Assembly (NCBI GenBank): GCA_902596665.1
Contig: CACJUN010000002.1
Span: 124,001-188,000 of the forward strand
Length of the DNA: 64,000 nucleotides
Source of the DNA: an uncultured SAR86 cluster bacterium
GTDB taxonomy: Bacteria > Pseudomonadota > Gammaproteobacteria > Magnimaribacterales > AG-339-G14
Direction of reading: 5' to 3'
Part shown: positions 50,809 through 60,870 of the stretch, in pieces
Layout: each line of letters begins with the position of its first letter
Numbering within the stretch: the stretch's first letter is position 1
Made by a program: the position numbers and the translations under genes
Notes under the pieces: model-generated
Told to the model about the DNA's origin: nothing
What the model saw: only the letters and a program-made list of their open reading frames with translations
Database searches by the model: none

Positions 50809-53205
50809 ATGAAAAATTTTTTTAGGGCATTATTCAGGTCAAAGATATTTCTAATATCTTTAATTACTATTCTTTTGCCATTTCAAATGGCGCTTGGAGT
50901 TTACATATATCTTTATCCTGAATTACCTAAAATTAGTGACCTTGATAAAGCAGAATTACAAATCCCATTAAAAATTTATACTAACGATGGAAAGCTTATT
51001 TCTGAATTTGGGGAAATCCATAGAACAAAAATTATTTTTGAAGACATACCTGAGGGACTTATAAATGCATATCTTGCAGCTGAAGACGATGAATTTTTCT
51101 CTCATACGGGTATTGATTTTACAGCTCTAGCTAGAGCGCTAAGTGAGTTGATAATTACGGGAGAAAAAGGCAGTGGCGGTGGAACTTTGACAATGCAAGT
51201 TGCAAGAAATTATTTGCTTACCCAAGAAAAAACCTACAAAAGAAAGTTAAAGGAAATTTATACGGCCTTTATGCTTGAAGTCTTCTTAACAAAAGAGGAA
51301 ATATTTGAACTTTACGTAAATAAAGTTTTTTTAGGAAACAGAGCTTATGGCATTGTTGCGGCCTCCTCAATTTATTACGGAAAGTCTCTTCAAGATTTAT
51401 CTGTAGCTCAATTTGCAATGATTGCTGCATCAACGCAAAGACCATCAGAGGTTAACCCACTGGCAAACAAAAGAAGAGCATTGAATAGAAGAAATTGGAT
51501 ACTTAAGCGAATGAAAGATCTCGGATACATCTCAGAAAGTGATTATGAGGTAAATGTATCTGAACCTCTTACAGCAGATAATTATGGAATCAAACCTGAG
51601 GTGGAAGCCGGTCATTTGGCAGAAGAAATTAGAAAATACATGGTTAGTAACTATGGAAGGGGAGTATATAAAGATGGCTTTGAAGTTTATTCAACAATAA
51701 ATTCACAGCATCAACTTTCTGCTAACAAAGCTCTTAAAACTGGAATAGAGAGTTATGAGAGTAGACATGGATTTAGAAAGCCGAAGAATTATGAAAATTT
51801 GATCCCAAATAAATTTCTTAATAAGTCCGAAGTGTTTTATCAATTTTTTTATCAAGACATAGATTTTTCTGATGAGTATGGAATAGAAAAAACCGATGAG
51901 CATCCTTTCAGAGAGATTGAATCTCTTTATGAGTCACTCCCAAAATACAAAGATTTTGTCCCTGCCATATTTCTTTCAGTAGAAGATCAAGTTGCATTTC
52001 TTATCAATTCTAATTTAGAGCTCATAAGAATTTTTAAAGAAGACTTGAGAACGAAGATTAGACCAAAAATAGATGAAAATAGAATAGATAGAGAGGTTCA
52101 GGAATTTTCGGATTTCTTCTCCCCTGGAGATCTTGTTTGGATCAATGAAAGCAGTGAAAAAGTGGAACTTTCTCAATATCCAGAGATTCAATCATGCATA
52201 GTGAGTCTTGATCCAAAGGATGGAAAGATCTTGGCTTTGGTTGGCGGATATGACTTTTATTCAAGTAACTACAATCGAGTTTTTCAAGCAAAACCTCAGC
52301 TTGGTTCAAACTTTAAACCCTTTTTATATAGTGCTGCCTTTGAAAATGGTTATAACCCATCCTCAATAATCCTCGATGCACCCATAGTTTTTGAAGATGA
52401 CAATTTAGAAGATGTCTGGCGCCCAAAAAATTCATCCGGTAGATTCTATGGACCAACAAGATTGAGAGAGGCATTGGTTCAGTCAAGAAACATAGTTTCA
52501 GTGAGACTTCTTCAGGAATTAGGTATCGACAAAGTAAGAAGACATGTTCAGAAATATGGATTCCAAGAAGATGAAATTCCGAATGATTTGTCTCTGGCTC
52601 TGGGATCTTATAGTTCTACTCCTCTACAAAATGCAAAAGCCTTTTCTATCATTGCTAATGGAGGAAAATCTATAGAACCGTATTACATTGAAAAAATAGT
52701 TCTTCCTAATTCAGAAGTATTAGATTTCTCAAAAACTAAAACTATAGATTTAAGAGCCTCAAGATTATGGAATGGATACAATGAAGAAAATAATGAAGAA
52801 GAAATCATTGATCCTAGAATTACATATGTAATTAATGACATTTTGATAGAAGCGGCAAACAGAGGAACAGCAAGCAATATAAAAAAATTATCCAGAGATG
52901 ATTTTGCAGGAAAAACTGGAACAACTAATGATGCAGAGAGCACTTGGTTTACAGGCTTTAACAATAGCTTCTTAGCAACAGTTTGGTTTGGATACGATCA
53001 ACCTAAACCACTAGGGGAGAGAGAGTTCGGAAGTACAACTGCTTTACCTATCTGGATGAATTATGTCTCCGAGGTTGAGAACAATATCGATAAAGGAACG
53101 CAACCAAGGCCTAAGAATTTATCTGCAGCCAGATTGAATAAAATCACTGGAGAGATTGCAAGGCCAGATGATAAGAATATCTTCTTTGATTTTCTTATTA
53201 ATTAA
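50809..53205 (+). CDS. mrcA: Penicillin-binding protein 1A
   Basis: Bifunctional inner-membrane peptidoglycan glycosyltransferase/transpeptidase. Membrane anchor at about 13-35. GT51 domain with EDDEFFSHTGID (catalytic Glu), GGGTLTMQVARN and the KEEIFELYVNKVFLG block. PBP1A-type OB insert in the middle, then the penicillin-binding domain with SNFK as SxxK (in QLGSNFKPF), SRN as SxN and KTGTT. 798 residues (E. coli 850). Divergent from aroK as in other gammaproteobacteria, but the pilMNOPQ genes that usually intervene are absent. Confidence 0.95.
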   Translation: MKNFFRALFRSKIFLISLITILLPFQMALGVYIYLYPELPKISDLDKAELQIPLKIYTNDGKLISEFGEIHRTKIIFEDIPEGLINAYLAAEDDEFFSHTGIDFTALARALSELIITGEKGSGGGTLTMQVARNYLLTQEKTYKRKLKEIYTAFMLEVFLTKEEIFELYVNKVFLGNRAYGIVAASSIYYGKSLQDLSVAQFAMIAASTQRPSEVNPLANKRRALNRRNWILKRMKDLGYISESDYEVNVSEPLTADNYGIKPEVEAGHLAEEIRKYMVSNYGRGVYKDGFEVYSTINSQHQLSANKALKTGIESYESRHGFRKPKNYENLIPNKFLNKSEVFYQFFYQDIDFSDEYGIEKTDEHPFREIESLYESLPKYKDFVPAIFLSVEDQVAFLINSNLELIRIFKEDLRTKIRPKIDENRIDREVQEFSDFFSPGDLVWINESSEKVELSQYPEIQSCIVSLDPKDGKILALVGGYDFYSSNYNRVFQAKPQLGSNFKPFLYSAAFENGYNPSSIILDAPIVFEDDNLEDVWRPKNSSGRFYGPTRLREALVQSRNIVSVRLLQELGIDKVRRHVQKYGFQEDEIPNDLSLALGSYSSTPLQNAKAFSIIANGGKSIEPYYIEKIVLPNSEVLDFSKTKTIDLRASRLWNGYNEENNEEEIIDPRITYVINDILIEAANRGTASNIKKLSRDDFAGKTGTTNDAESTWFTGFNNSFLATVWFGYDQPKPLGEREFGSTTALPIWMNYVSEVENNIDKGTQPRPKNLSAARLNKITGEIARPDDKNIFFDFLIN

Positions 53206-53210
53206 TTAAA

Positions 53211-53795
53211 TTACTTATAAATTGTCAGCATTAATTTTGAAGAATATTCATTCCATTCTTCCAATACTTTTCTTTTAAAATTTGATCTTACAAAGCTTTG
53301 AATCTTTCCCTCTAGAATAGAAATGATCAATCCAGCTGAATCAGTTGGAGTTAAGTTGAATTTTGCCTTACTCGATTGTTCGTAATTTTGGAAGGCAAGT
53401 TTTATTTCAAGCTCGAATCTTTCAAATAAATGATTTACTTTTTCTTCAATTTTTATTTCATCTGGAGTAAGTACTTCTCTAGTCAAAATTTTACAAATAC
53501 CTTTGTTCTTCTCACAAAACGCTAATATTAAAGTACAAATATTAAAGGGAGTTTCTGGACTTGAAACTTCTTTTTTAATGGATGATATTCTTGGAAATAT
53601 ATTTTCCTCACAAAAATCAACTAAACCTTCATATATCTTTCTTTTACTTGGAAAATGTTTATAGATAGCAGCTTCAGTTATCTCACATCGTTTTGCTAGT
53701 TCAGCAGTAGTAATTTTAATCGGTTCCTTACTTTCAAGCATGGAAACTAAAGTCTGCATAATATTAATTTGTCTATTTGTCAGAGTTTCTGTCAT
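53211..53795 (-). CDS. slmA: TetR-family nucleoid occlusion factor SlmA
   Basis: SlmA binds chromosomal sites and blocks FtsZ assembly over the nucleoid. The helix-turn-helix is at about 29-58 (ITTAELAKRCEITEAAIYKHFPSK, close to the E. coli block). SlmA-like features further on are CEKNKGICKILTREVL (E. coli ERNPGLTRILTGHAL), VNHLFERFE and SFVRSNFK. 194 residues (E. coli 198). One base after argB. A general TetR regulator is less likely. Confidence 0.83.
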   Translation of the reverse strand: MTETLTNRQINIMQTLVSMLESKEPIKITTAELAKRCEITEAAIYKHFPSKRKIYEGLVDFCEENIFPRISSIKKEVSSPETPFNICTLILAFCEKNKGICKILTREVLTPDEIKIEEKVNHLFERFELEIKLAFQNYEQSSKAKFNLTPTDSAGLIISILEGKIQSFVRSNFKRKVLEEWNEYSSKLMLTIYK

Positions 53796-53796
53796 T

Positions 53797-54648
53797 TTAT
53801 TTAGTTATCCAAGTCCCAACGCCTTTGTCTGTAAGTATCTCAACTAAAACTGCATGCGGCACTCTACCATCGACGATATGAGCACTTTTCACGCCGCTTT
53901 CTAGACTCTTTATCACAGATGAGAGTTTTGGAAGCATTCCTCCTTTAGTGGTTTTAGCAATTTTTTTGGCTTTTTTGATATTCATTTCAGATATTTTCTT
54001 CCCTTTATTTGTCAACACTCCTTTTACATCCGTCATCATAATTATCTTTTCAGCTTTTAATTTTTCAGCAACCTTGCAAGCCACATGATCAGCATTAATA
54101 TTGTAATGCATTCCAAATCTGTCCCTGCCGATTGGAGCAATTACAGGAATTTTTCCATTAAAAATATTTTTCTTGATCAAACTACCATCAACTTTTGTAA
54201 TATCTCCCACAAAACCAAGATCCATCTTTCTTTTAATTTTTTTACATATAAGAATACTTTCTCTAACGTCATTGAATGTTTTTGTTCTTGCTCCCCAAGT
54301 TTTGATCAGTTTGGCAATATCTCCGTTTACTTCTCTAAGAGTTTTAACAATAATTTTTATTGAATTTTCATCTGTTTTTCTAAGACCATCAATAAACACA
54401 CTTCTTATATTGCTCTTCTTCAAATTTCTTTCAATTTGAGGCCCGCCTCCGTGAACGAGAACAGGAAATATTCCAATTTGCCTCATCAAAGCGATGTCTC
54501 TTGCAAAATTTTGCCTTAATTTATTTTCTTTCATAGCGCTGCCACCATACTTAATGACCACTATCTTTCCAGAAAACTTCTGTATGTATGGAAGGGCTTC
54601 ACTAAGGATCTTTGCTAGTGATTCTGCTGATTTACTATCTTTGATCAT
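53797..54648 (-). CDS. argB: Acetylglutamate kinase
   Basis: Second step of arginine synthesis. IVVIKYGGSAM at the N-terminus (catalytic Lys), FPVLVHGGGPQIE, INADHVACKVAE and KGGMLPKLSSV. 283 residues with an N-terminal helix before the kinase core, the layout of the hexameric, arginine-inhibited form, so feedback inhibition is likely. Its ATG shares a base with the algC stop. Confidence 0.94.
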   Translation of the reverse strand: MIKDSKSAESLAKILSEALPYIQKFSGKIVVIKYGGSAMKENKLRQNFARDIALMRQIGIFPVLVHGGGPQIERNLKKSNIRSVFIDGLRKTDENSIKIIVKTLREVNGDIAKLIKTWGARTKTFNDVRESILICKKIKRKMDLGFVGDITKVDGSLIKKNIFNGKIPVIAPIGRDRFGMHYNINADHVACKVAEKLKAEKIIMMTDVKGVLTNKGKKISEMNIKKAKKIAKTTKGGMLPKLSSVIKSLESGVKSAHIVDGRVPHAVLVEILTDKGVGTWITK

Positions 54649-56027
54649 TAAAAATTGGTTTTGATCTTATTATCCACTTTTGAAATAGCTTTTTTAAATA
54701 CATTTTTTATATCATCTAAATCTTGAAGAGAATTTCCTTCAAATCTTAATACCAAGTTTGGCGATGTATTTGATGCTCTAATAAGACCCCAACAAGAATC
54801 TTTATCTATTCTGATTCCGTCTAGGTAGCTAATCTCTCCACTTTCCTTTTCCAGTATTTTTAATAGTTTACTTACAATTGAAAACTTATTTTCATCTGTA
54901 ACGGAAATATTTATCTCCGGAGTTGATAAATTTTGAGGTAGTTCAGAAAAAATATCTGATGAACTTTTTTTATTTTCTGACAAAATTTCTAACATTCTAC
55001 TTCCAGCATAAATAGCGTCGTCGAAACCGAACCATCTATCTTTAAAAAAAATATGCCCACTCATTTCTCCCGCTAAAAGAGCATTCTTTTCAAAAAGATT
55101 TTTCTTTATGTAGGAATGGCCTGTTTTTGACATGTAAGCTATGCCAGAATTTTTTTCAATGAAATTTTTTAGGATGTTAGAACACTTAACGTCAAAAATA
55201 ATTGTCGCATTTCTATTTTTCTTTAAAATTTGTCCTGCATACAAAATCATTTGAATATCTGGGTAGATAATTTTCCCTGAGCTATCAACAATTCCAATTC
55301 TATCTGCATCACCATCTAGGGCTATGCCAACATCAGCATTTGATTCTTTTATCTTGCTCTGCAAGTCTTCAAGATTCTTAGGATTGCTAGGATCAGGATG
55401 ATGATTTGGAAAATTTCCATCAACTTCGCTAAAAAGTTCTATAACTTCACAACCAATTGCTTTAAATGCTTGTGGCGCAATTACTCCTCCAACACCATTT
55501 CCACTATCAAGACAAATCTTCATGGGTCTTTTCAATGAGATATTATTTCTTAGCTCATTAATATAATCATCCAAAATATCTATCTCTTCTAAATTACCTT
55601 TCTCGATTTTTTTTGAGAATTTGCCTTTTAGTATGTAATTTTTAATATCTTGAATTTCTTGCCCAAAAATAGTTTTACCACCCAAAATTATTTTAAAACC
55701 ATTATATTCCTTGGGGTTATGGCTCCCTGTGATCATAACTCCATTTTTAGTATTGAATTTCTCGACCGCAAAATAAAGTAAAGGTGAGGGTACCATGCCC
55801 ACATTTTTGACGTTTATGCCATTATCTAAGAATGATTTAATCAAGACAGAGTAAATTCTTTTTCCAGATAATCTTCCGTCCCGTGCTACAGCAACTTGTT
55901 TTAAGCCCAATTTTTTAATTTTATGACTTAAAGCTGATCCCAATGACATAACAAATTCATCGCTCAGGTCCTCAGATGCAATACCTCTGATATCATATGC
56001 TCTAAAAATATTTTGATTAATTTTCAT
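54648..56027 (-). CDS. algC: Phosphomannomutase/phosphoglucomutase
   Basis: Interconverts hexose 6- and 1-phosphates for LPS and other glycans. Active-site serine in MITGSHNPKEYNGFK, the metal loop DGDADRIG, the sugar loop GEMSGHIFF, and the C-terminal phosphate loop RASNTSPNLVLRFE. TGSHNP is the Pseudomonas AlgC form. The frame opens at 56057, overlapping ilvE; the ATG at 56027 (MKINQNIFRAYDIRG) is a better start and gives 459 residues. algC-argB matches the Pseudomonas order. Confidence 0.92.
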   Translation of the reverse strand: MKINQNIFRAYDIRGIASEDLSDEFVMSLGSALSHKIKKLGLKQVAVARDGRLSGKRIYSVLIKSFLDNGINVKNVGMVPSPLLYFAVEKFNTKNGVMITGSHNPKEYNGFKIILGGKTIFGQEIQDIKNYILKGKFSKKIEKGNLEEIDILDDYINELRNNISLKRPMKICLDSGNGVGGVIAPQAFKAIGCEVIELFSEVDGNFPNHHPDPSNPKNLEDLQSKIKESNADVGIALDGDADRIGIVDSSGKIIYPDIQMILYAGQILKKNRNATIIFDVKCSNILKNFIEKNSGIAYMSKTGHSYIKKNLFEKNALLAGEMSGHIFFKDRWFGFDDAIYAGSRMLEILSENKKSSSDIFSELPQNLSTPEINISVTDENKFSIVSKLLKILEKESGEISYLDGIRIDKDSCWGLIRASNTSPNLVLRFEGNSLQDLDDIKNVFKKAISKVDNKIKTNF

Positions 56028-56044
56028 TTGGTTCAAATTTAGAT

Positions 56045-56983
56045 ATGGATACTTCAAAAGGCCTCGAAAATATAGATGGCGTTGTATGGTTTGACGGCAA
56101 TTATGTTGACTGGAAAGATGCCAAAGTTCATGTTTTAACTCATACTCTTCATTATGGATTAGGCGTATTTGAAGGTGTTAGGGCTTATTCTACCACGCAA
56201 GGACCAACGATTTTCCGTCTTAAGGACCACACAGATCGCCTTTTTGAATCTGCAGAAACAGTCAAATTAAAAATTCCTTATTCAAAAGACGAAATAAATA
56301 AAGCTCAAATAGAAGTCGTAAAAAGAAATAAGTTAGAGGAAGCTTATATAAGGCCTATGTGCTTTTATGGTTCAGAAGGCTTGGGACTCAGAGCTGATAA
56401 TCTTAAAGTTCACTGCATTGTTGCTGCTTGGTACTGGCCAAGCTACCTTTCCCCAGAGCTTTATGAGAAAGGAATCAAAGTAAAACTATCTAGCTATACA
56501 AGACAAAGAGGGAATAAAGTGTCGAGATCAAAAGTTAACGGAAACTACGTTAATTCTATTGTTGCACTTAATGAAGCTCTTGAAGCAGGCTTTGATGAAG
56601 CATTAATGTTAGATACAGAAGGAAATGTTGCTGAAGGTTCCGGAGAAAACTTTTTCATGGTGAAAGATGGAAAAATATTCACTCCTGATGTTGAAGCATC
56701 ACTTAATGGTATAACAAGAAAAAGCATCATTGATTTAGCTAAGAATGAAAAAATTGAAGTTATTGAGAAGAACATCTCTCCAGAAGAGGTTATTCAAGCA
56801 GATGAACTTTTTTTTACAGGAACAGCAGCAGAGGTATTACCAATAACGTTTGTTGATAAAAATAAAATATCAAATGGTCAAAGAGGACCTATTACCAAGA
56901 TTCTTCAGTCAAAATACTCTAATCATGTAAGAGGGGAGCACATTTTATTTCCTGAATGGTTAACTAATATTTCTGATAATTGA
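56045..56983 (+). CDS. ilvE: Branched-chain amino acid aminotransferase
   Basis: PLP fold-type IV transaminase for the last step of Ile, Val and Leu synthesis. HYGLGVFEGVRAY near residue 40, the catalytic lysine in SRSKVNGNYVNSI, EGSGENFF and FFTGTAAEVLPI. 312 residues (E. coli 309). Starts 17 bases from the preferred algC start (divergent). Its stop overlaps the TTG start of waaC. Confidence 0.94.
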   Translation: MDTSKGLENIDGVVWFDGNYVDWKDAKVHVLTHTLHYGLGVFEGVRAYSTTQGPTIFRLKDHTDRLFESAETVKLKIPYSKDEINKAQIEVVKRNKLEEAYIRPMCFYGSEGLGLRADNLKVHCIVAAWYWPSYLSPELYEKGIKVKLSSYTRQRGNKVSRSKVNGNYVNSIVALNEALEAGFDEALMLDTEGNVAEGSGENFFMVKDGKIFTPDVEASLNGITRKSIIDLAKNEKIEVIEKNISPEEVIQADELFFTGTAAEVLPITFVDKNKISNGQRGPITKILQSKYSNHVRGEHILFPEWLTNISDN

Positions 56984-57936
56984 AAATCTTGATAATTAAA
57001 ACCTCTTCGCTGGGAGATATAATTCATTCTTTTCCAGCCATTGAAGACATAAAAAAGAATTACCCGGAATCTAGAGTAGATTTTCTAGTCGATAGCACAT
57101 TCCTCAGCACAGCAAAATTAAATCAGTCTATCGACAATTTCTTTTCAATTTCATTAAGGGAAACAAAAAATCAATCTTTTGTGAAAAGACTTAAAAATTT
57201 GAATGAAGAAATAAATGTATCATTTAAAAATATCACTTATGACTTTGTAATTGATTTTCAAGGATTGATGAGAACTCAAATCATAGGTTCAAAAATCAAA
57301 AAAATTTCTAACTCCAAAAATTTTATTGGATATAGCTTCAAATCAGCAAAAGAAGGGCTTTTAACGTTTTTATACGACAAGGGAATAAATATAACTAAGA
57401 ACGAACATGCTGTAATGAGAATGAAAAAATTAGCAGCTGAAAGTTTAAATTATGAGCTAAATAAAGAACATGATTATGGTTTTAAGCAAGAAGGCTTAGA
57501 TAAAAAAAATAAGATTATTTTCGTTCATGGGTCTAGCAGGAGAAATAAAGAATATCCCTTAGATTATTGGAAAAAACTAGCCGATCACTTAAACAATTTC
57601 AATCTAGATATTTGTATACCAGTCCATGGAGAGAATCAATTAAATTACTTTAAAGAAATAAATAAAATTAATTCTAGAGCCTTTAAGCTGGAAACTGATA
57701 ATTTTCATAAGATCAAGGAAGAGTTTGATAAGTGTTCATTTTTTATAGGAGTCGACACAGGTCTTACTCATATATGCGCAGGATTAGGATTATCTGGAAT
57801 TTTTTTATTTGGACCTACGGATCCTTCAAAAGTAGGACCTGTTTTTGATCATCAAAGAGTGATTAAGAAATCAGAAATGACCGAAATAAATCCTTCTCTA
57901 ATTATTGAGATGCTTAAAGAAGAAAGTTTTGAATAA
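56980..57936 (+). CDS. waaC: Lipopolysaccharide heptosyltransferase I
   Basis: A GT9 enzyme adding the first heptose to Kdo of the LPS inner core. KTSSLGDIIHSFPAI at the N-terminus, FQGLMRTQIIG, IIFVHGSSRRNKEYP and FIGVDTGLTHICAGLG with the FGPTDPSKVGP motif near the end are typical of WaaC. 318 residues (E. coli 319). The start is a TTG in ATTGA overlapping the ilvE stop. hldE, which makes the heptose donor, lies 4.4 kb downstream. Confidence 0.92.
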   Translation: MKILIIKTSSLGDIIHSFPAIEDIKKNYPESRVDFLVDSTFLSTAKLNQSIDNFFSISLRETKNQSFVKRLKNLNEEINVSFKNITYDFVIDFQGLMRTQIIGSKIKKISNSKNFIGYSFKSAKEGLLTFLYDKGINITKNEHAVMRMKKLAAESLNYELNKEHDYGFKQEGLDKKNKIIFVHGSSRRNKEYPLDYWKKLADHLNNFNLDICIPVHGENQLNYFKEINKINSRAFKLETDNFHKIKEEFDKCSFFIGVDTGLTHICAGLGLSGIFLFGPTDPSKVGPVFDHQRVIKKSEMTEINPSLIIEMLKEESFE

Positions 57937-59188
57937 GAAAAAATTAAAAATCGGCTTGATAACTTACAGAGGCAATCCTTCTTCAGGAGGTCAAGGTATT
58001 TACATAAACTATCTAAGTAGGGCTCTAACAGACCTTGGGCATGAGGTTACTGTCATTTCTGGTCCTCCTTATCCGGAAATAAGAAAAGATATCAAACTAA
58101 TTAAAATACCCAGCCTTGACTTATTTTCAAAAAAAAATAAGTTTCTTGACGTTAAATTTTCAGAATTATTATCTTTAAATAACTTGAAAGAATGGATCAG
58201 TGCAAACACTGGTGGTTTTCCTGAGCCACATACTTTTGGTCCAAGACTGGAGAAATTTATTGAAGAAAATACTGACCAATTTGATGTAATTCATGACAAT
58301 CAAACTTTATGTAAAGAACTTATTTCTCTTCAGCAGAAACTTCCTTTAGTGACAACCATTCATCACCCAATAACGAAAGATTTAGAATTTCAGCTAAAAA
58401 GTACAAATGATTTTTTTTTAAAACTCCTTATAAAAAGATGGCATTCATTTATTCCAACTCAAATAAAGGTTGCAAAAAAATTAAAAAAAATTGTAGTTCC
58501 CTCTGAATCATCTAGGAAAGATGTCGTTAAGGATTTCTCATTGAAAGAAGCAAATATTGAAGTTGTTCACAACGGAATAGATTTGAGTTTTTTTTATCCT
58601 TCTGAAAAGCCTTATAAGGATTACAAAATATTATCCATAGCAAGTTCTGACGTACCAATGAAAGGTTTAGATTTCATGATCAAAGCTTTTCCAAAAATCA
58701 AAAAAAAATATCCAAAGGCTAAATTGAGTGTTTTAGGAAAAATTAGAAAAGAAGGACATACAGAAAGACTTATAAATAGTTTAGATCTTAAAGATCATAT
58801 AAATTTTGTATCGGATCTATCTCATTCAGAATTAAGAGAACAATATTGTTCATCTCATGTAGTAGTTATTCCTTCCTTGTATGAAGGTTTTGGTTTTGCT
58901 GCTGCAGAAGCAATGGCTTGCGCAGTTCCTGCAGTTGTATCTGATGGCGGATCTTTAAAGGAAATCATTGGAGAAGCAGGAAAGGTTATTATTCCTGGAG
59001 ATGAAAATGCTATCGTTGATGCTGTAATTGAATTATTTTCTTATGAAGATCTAAGAAAAAATATGGTAGCCAAAGGTATCTCTAGAGTTAAAGATAAATT
59101 TACGTGGCACAATGCTGCTTTAAAACTAGAAAATATTTATCAACAAGTGATAGAGAATCATGCAAACAATAAATATTCAAAAACTTAA
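57929..59188 (+). CDS. Glycosyltransferase family 4
   Basis: A GT-B retaining glycosyltransferase of about 419 residues. N-terminal acceptor loop GGQGIYINYLSRAL, the hinge VVHNGIDLSFFYP, and the donor site PSLYEGFGFAAAEAMAC with the family EX7E pair, followed by VVSDGGSLKEIIG. The upstream TTG at 57905 is possible; I prefer the TTG at 57929 (LNKKKLKIGLITYRG), overlapping the waaC stop. Sugar and acceptor are unknown; position after waaC suggests core oligosaccharide or another envelope glycan. Confidence 0.85.
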   Translation: MNKKKLKIGLITYRGNPSSGGQGIYINYLSRALTDLGHEVTVISGPPYPEIRKDIKLIKIPSLDLFSKKNKFLDVKFSELLSLNNLKEWISANTGGFPEPHTFGPRLEKFIEENTDQFDVIHDNQTLCKELISLQQKLPLVTTIHHPITKDLEFQLKSTNDFFLKLLIKRWHSFIPTQIKVAKKLKKIVVPSESSRKDVVKDFSLKEANIEVVHNGIDLSFFYPSEKPYKDYKILSIASSDVPMKGLDFMIKAFPKIKKKYPKAKLSVLGKIRKEGHTERLINSLDLKDHINFVSDLSHSELREQYCSSHVVVIPSLYEGFGFAAAEAMACAVPAVVSDGGSLKEIIGEAGKVIIPGDENAIVDAVIELFSYEDLRKNMVAKGISRVKDKFTWHNAALKLENIYQQVIENHANNKYSKT

Positions 59189-59864
59189 TCTTTCAGATAA
59201 TGCAAAAGTTCTTGATCTTGGTTGCGGAGAAGGTCGGCATTGTTTTGGCGCGTACATGCATGCGAATTTAGATGTTTATGGTTTTGACTTAAATCCAGAG
59301 GATGTTCAGAAAGCTGTAGATAATTTTCCACAATTCGATGAAAAATCTGAAAGGAAAAGCTGCAATTTTGGATGTACTGATGCCACAAAACTTCCTTTTG
59401 CCGATGAAACTTTTGATTACTTGATTTGCTCAGAGGTATTAGAGCATATTCCAGAGGTTGATTATGCAGTTGATGAAATTATCAGGGTAACCAAGCAAAA
59501 AGGTAAAATTGCTGTGAGTGTTCCTTCTTTCTTTCCGGAATGGGTTTGCTGGTCTCTCAGTAAAGATTACCAATTAACACCAGGTGGTCATGTAAGGATT
59601 TTTAAATACAAGCAACTAAGAAAAATGATTGAGGAAAGGAATTGTAAATTCATAGAGAAACATCGTGAACATGCACTTCATAGTCCTTATTGGTGGTTAA
59701 AATGCTTATTTTGGAAGAACCAAGACAACTCCTACTTAGTGAACAAATATCATGACTTTTTAGTGTGGGATATGATGAAAAAACCTCTAATAACAAGATT
59801 TTTAGAAAAAATGTTGCAACCTTTGATCGGTAAAAGCACGGTTATTTATTTTGAAAAAAATTAG
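59160..59864 (+). CDS. Class I SAM-dependent methyltransferase
   Basis: 234 residues. Motif I is VLDLGCGEGRH (18-28), the acidic residue after beta-2 is in YGFDLNPED, and motif II/III is FDYLICSEVLEHIPEVD, as in UbiE/Methyltransf_11-type enzymes. A Trp-rich C-terminal half (YWWLKCLFW) could be a membrane or acceptor surface. It overlaps the GT4 gene by 29 bases, so the two are coupled, and a sugar-lipid or glycan methylation role is likely (inference). Confidence 0.83.
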   Translation: MQTINIQKLNLSDNAKVLDLGCGEGRHCFGAYMHANLDVYGFDLNPEDVQKAVDNFPQFDEKSERKSCNFGCTDATKLPFADETFDYLICSEVLEHIPEVDYAVDEIIRVTKQKGKIAVSVPSFFPEWVCWSLSKDYQLTPGGHVRIFKYKQLRKMIEERNCKFIEKHREHALHSPYWWLKCLFWKNQDNSYLVNKYHDFLVWDMMKKPLITRFLEKMLQPLIGKSTVIYFEKN

Positions 59865-59873
59865 AATCTAGTT

Positions 59874-60869
59874 TTGAAATCTTTAGCTGAGTTAAATCAT
59901 CTTTTGGAATACATTGCCAAAAGTCAAGATGAATGGGGAGGAATTCCTTCAGAGAAAGATAAAATCCTTGATCCATGGGACCATATTGAATGTTGCATGG
60001 CTTTGGATGTTTTTGGAGAAAAGGAAAGATCTTTGCAAGGCTTTCAATGGCTTATTGATCATCAAGAGGATGATGGATCATGGTATTCAGAGTATCAAGC
60101 CAACAAAAGAGTTTCTTCCAGAAAAGAATCTAACTTCTCTTCGTATATTGCAATTGGGGCACTTCATAATTACGAGAGCTATGGAGATTTGAAATTCCTA
60201 GAAAACTTACTTCCAACTCTTGAAAAGTCACTTGAGTTTACTCTTTCAGCACAAACTGATTTCGGTGAATTCTCTTGGGCTATGGAAAATGGAAAATGGC
60301 TAGACGATGCCTTAAAAACTGGTAATTCATCAATCTTTATGAGCCTGAAAGCTTTTAAAAAAATTTTTGATTTATTAGGCCAAAATTCTAATCATATAGA
60401 AAATTCACTGATGGCTTTAAGAAAGGTTTTTTTGAACAAGACATCTAGATTTGACAGAAATTGGGATTCAAAAGAAAGATATAGCATGGATTGGTATTAT
60501 CCAATTTTGGCAGGAATTTATGATGAATCGGAAGCTATTAAAAAAATTAATTCCAAATGGGACATCTTTATTAATGATGAGTTTGGCTGTAGATGTGTGA
60601 GCGACAGACCTTGGATTACTGTAGCTGAAACATCAGAATTAATAATAACGCTAAATAAAATAGATGAAACCAAAAAAGCTAAGGATCTCTTTGAAAAAGT
60701 AAGCAAATTAAAAGATCCCAAAGACAACATCTTCTGGATGGGTTATGTTTTTGATGATGGGAAATTTTGGCCAATTGAAAAACCTACTTGGACTGCAGCA
60801 GCATATATTCTTGCTGCGAATGCATTGAATGGATTTACTTCTACAGGTGACTTTTTTAAGAAGTTATAG
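59874..60869 (+). CDS. Prenyltransferase/squalene-cyclase-like alpha/alpha-toroid protein
   Basis: 331 residues starting at a TTG, 9 bases after the methyltransferase stop. Three QW-like repeats are visible: about 8-25 (LLEYIAKSQDEWGGIP), 54-70 (QGFQWLIDHQEDDGSW) and 116-135 (LEFTLSAQTDFGEFSW), the mark of the terpenoid-cyclase/prenyltransferase fold. The DxDD acid motif of squalene-hopene cyclases is not seen and the protein is half their size. An alpha/alpha-barrel glycosidase or lyase fold is an alternative. Function unknown; the context is glycan synthesis. Confidence 0.72.
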   Translation: MKSLAELNHLLEYIAKSQDEWGGIPSEKDKILDPWDHIECCMALDVFGEKERSLQGFQWLIDHQEDDGSWYSEYQANKRVSSRKESNFSSYIAIGALHNYESYGDLKFLENLLPTLEKSLEFTLSAQTDFGEFSWAMENGKWLDDALKTGNSSIFMSLKAFKKIFDLLGQNSNHIENSLMALRKVFLNKTSRFDRNWDSKERYSMDWYYPILAGIYDESEAIKKINSKWDIFINDEFGCRCVSDRPWITVAETSELIITLNKIDETKKAKDLFEKVSKLKDPKDNIFWMGYVFDDGKFWPIEKPTWTAAAYILAANALNGFTSTGDFFKKL

Positions 60870-60870
60870 T

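Noticed and set aside
59874-60869. Squalene-hopene cyclase
   Set aside because: QW-like repeats are present but the DxDD motif is not seen and the protein is about half the family length.
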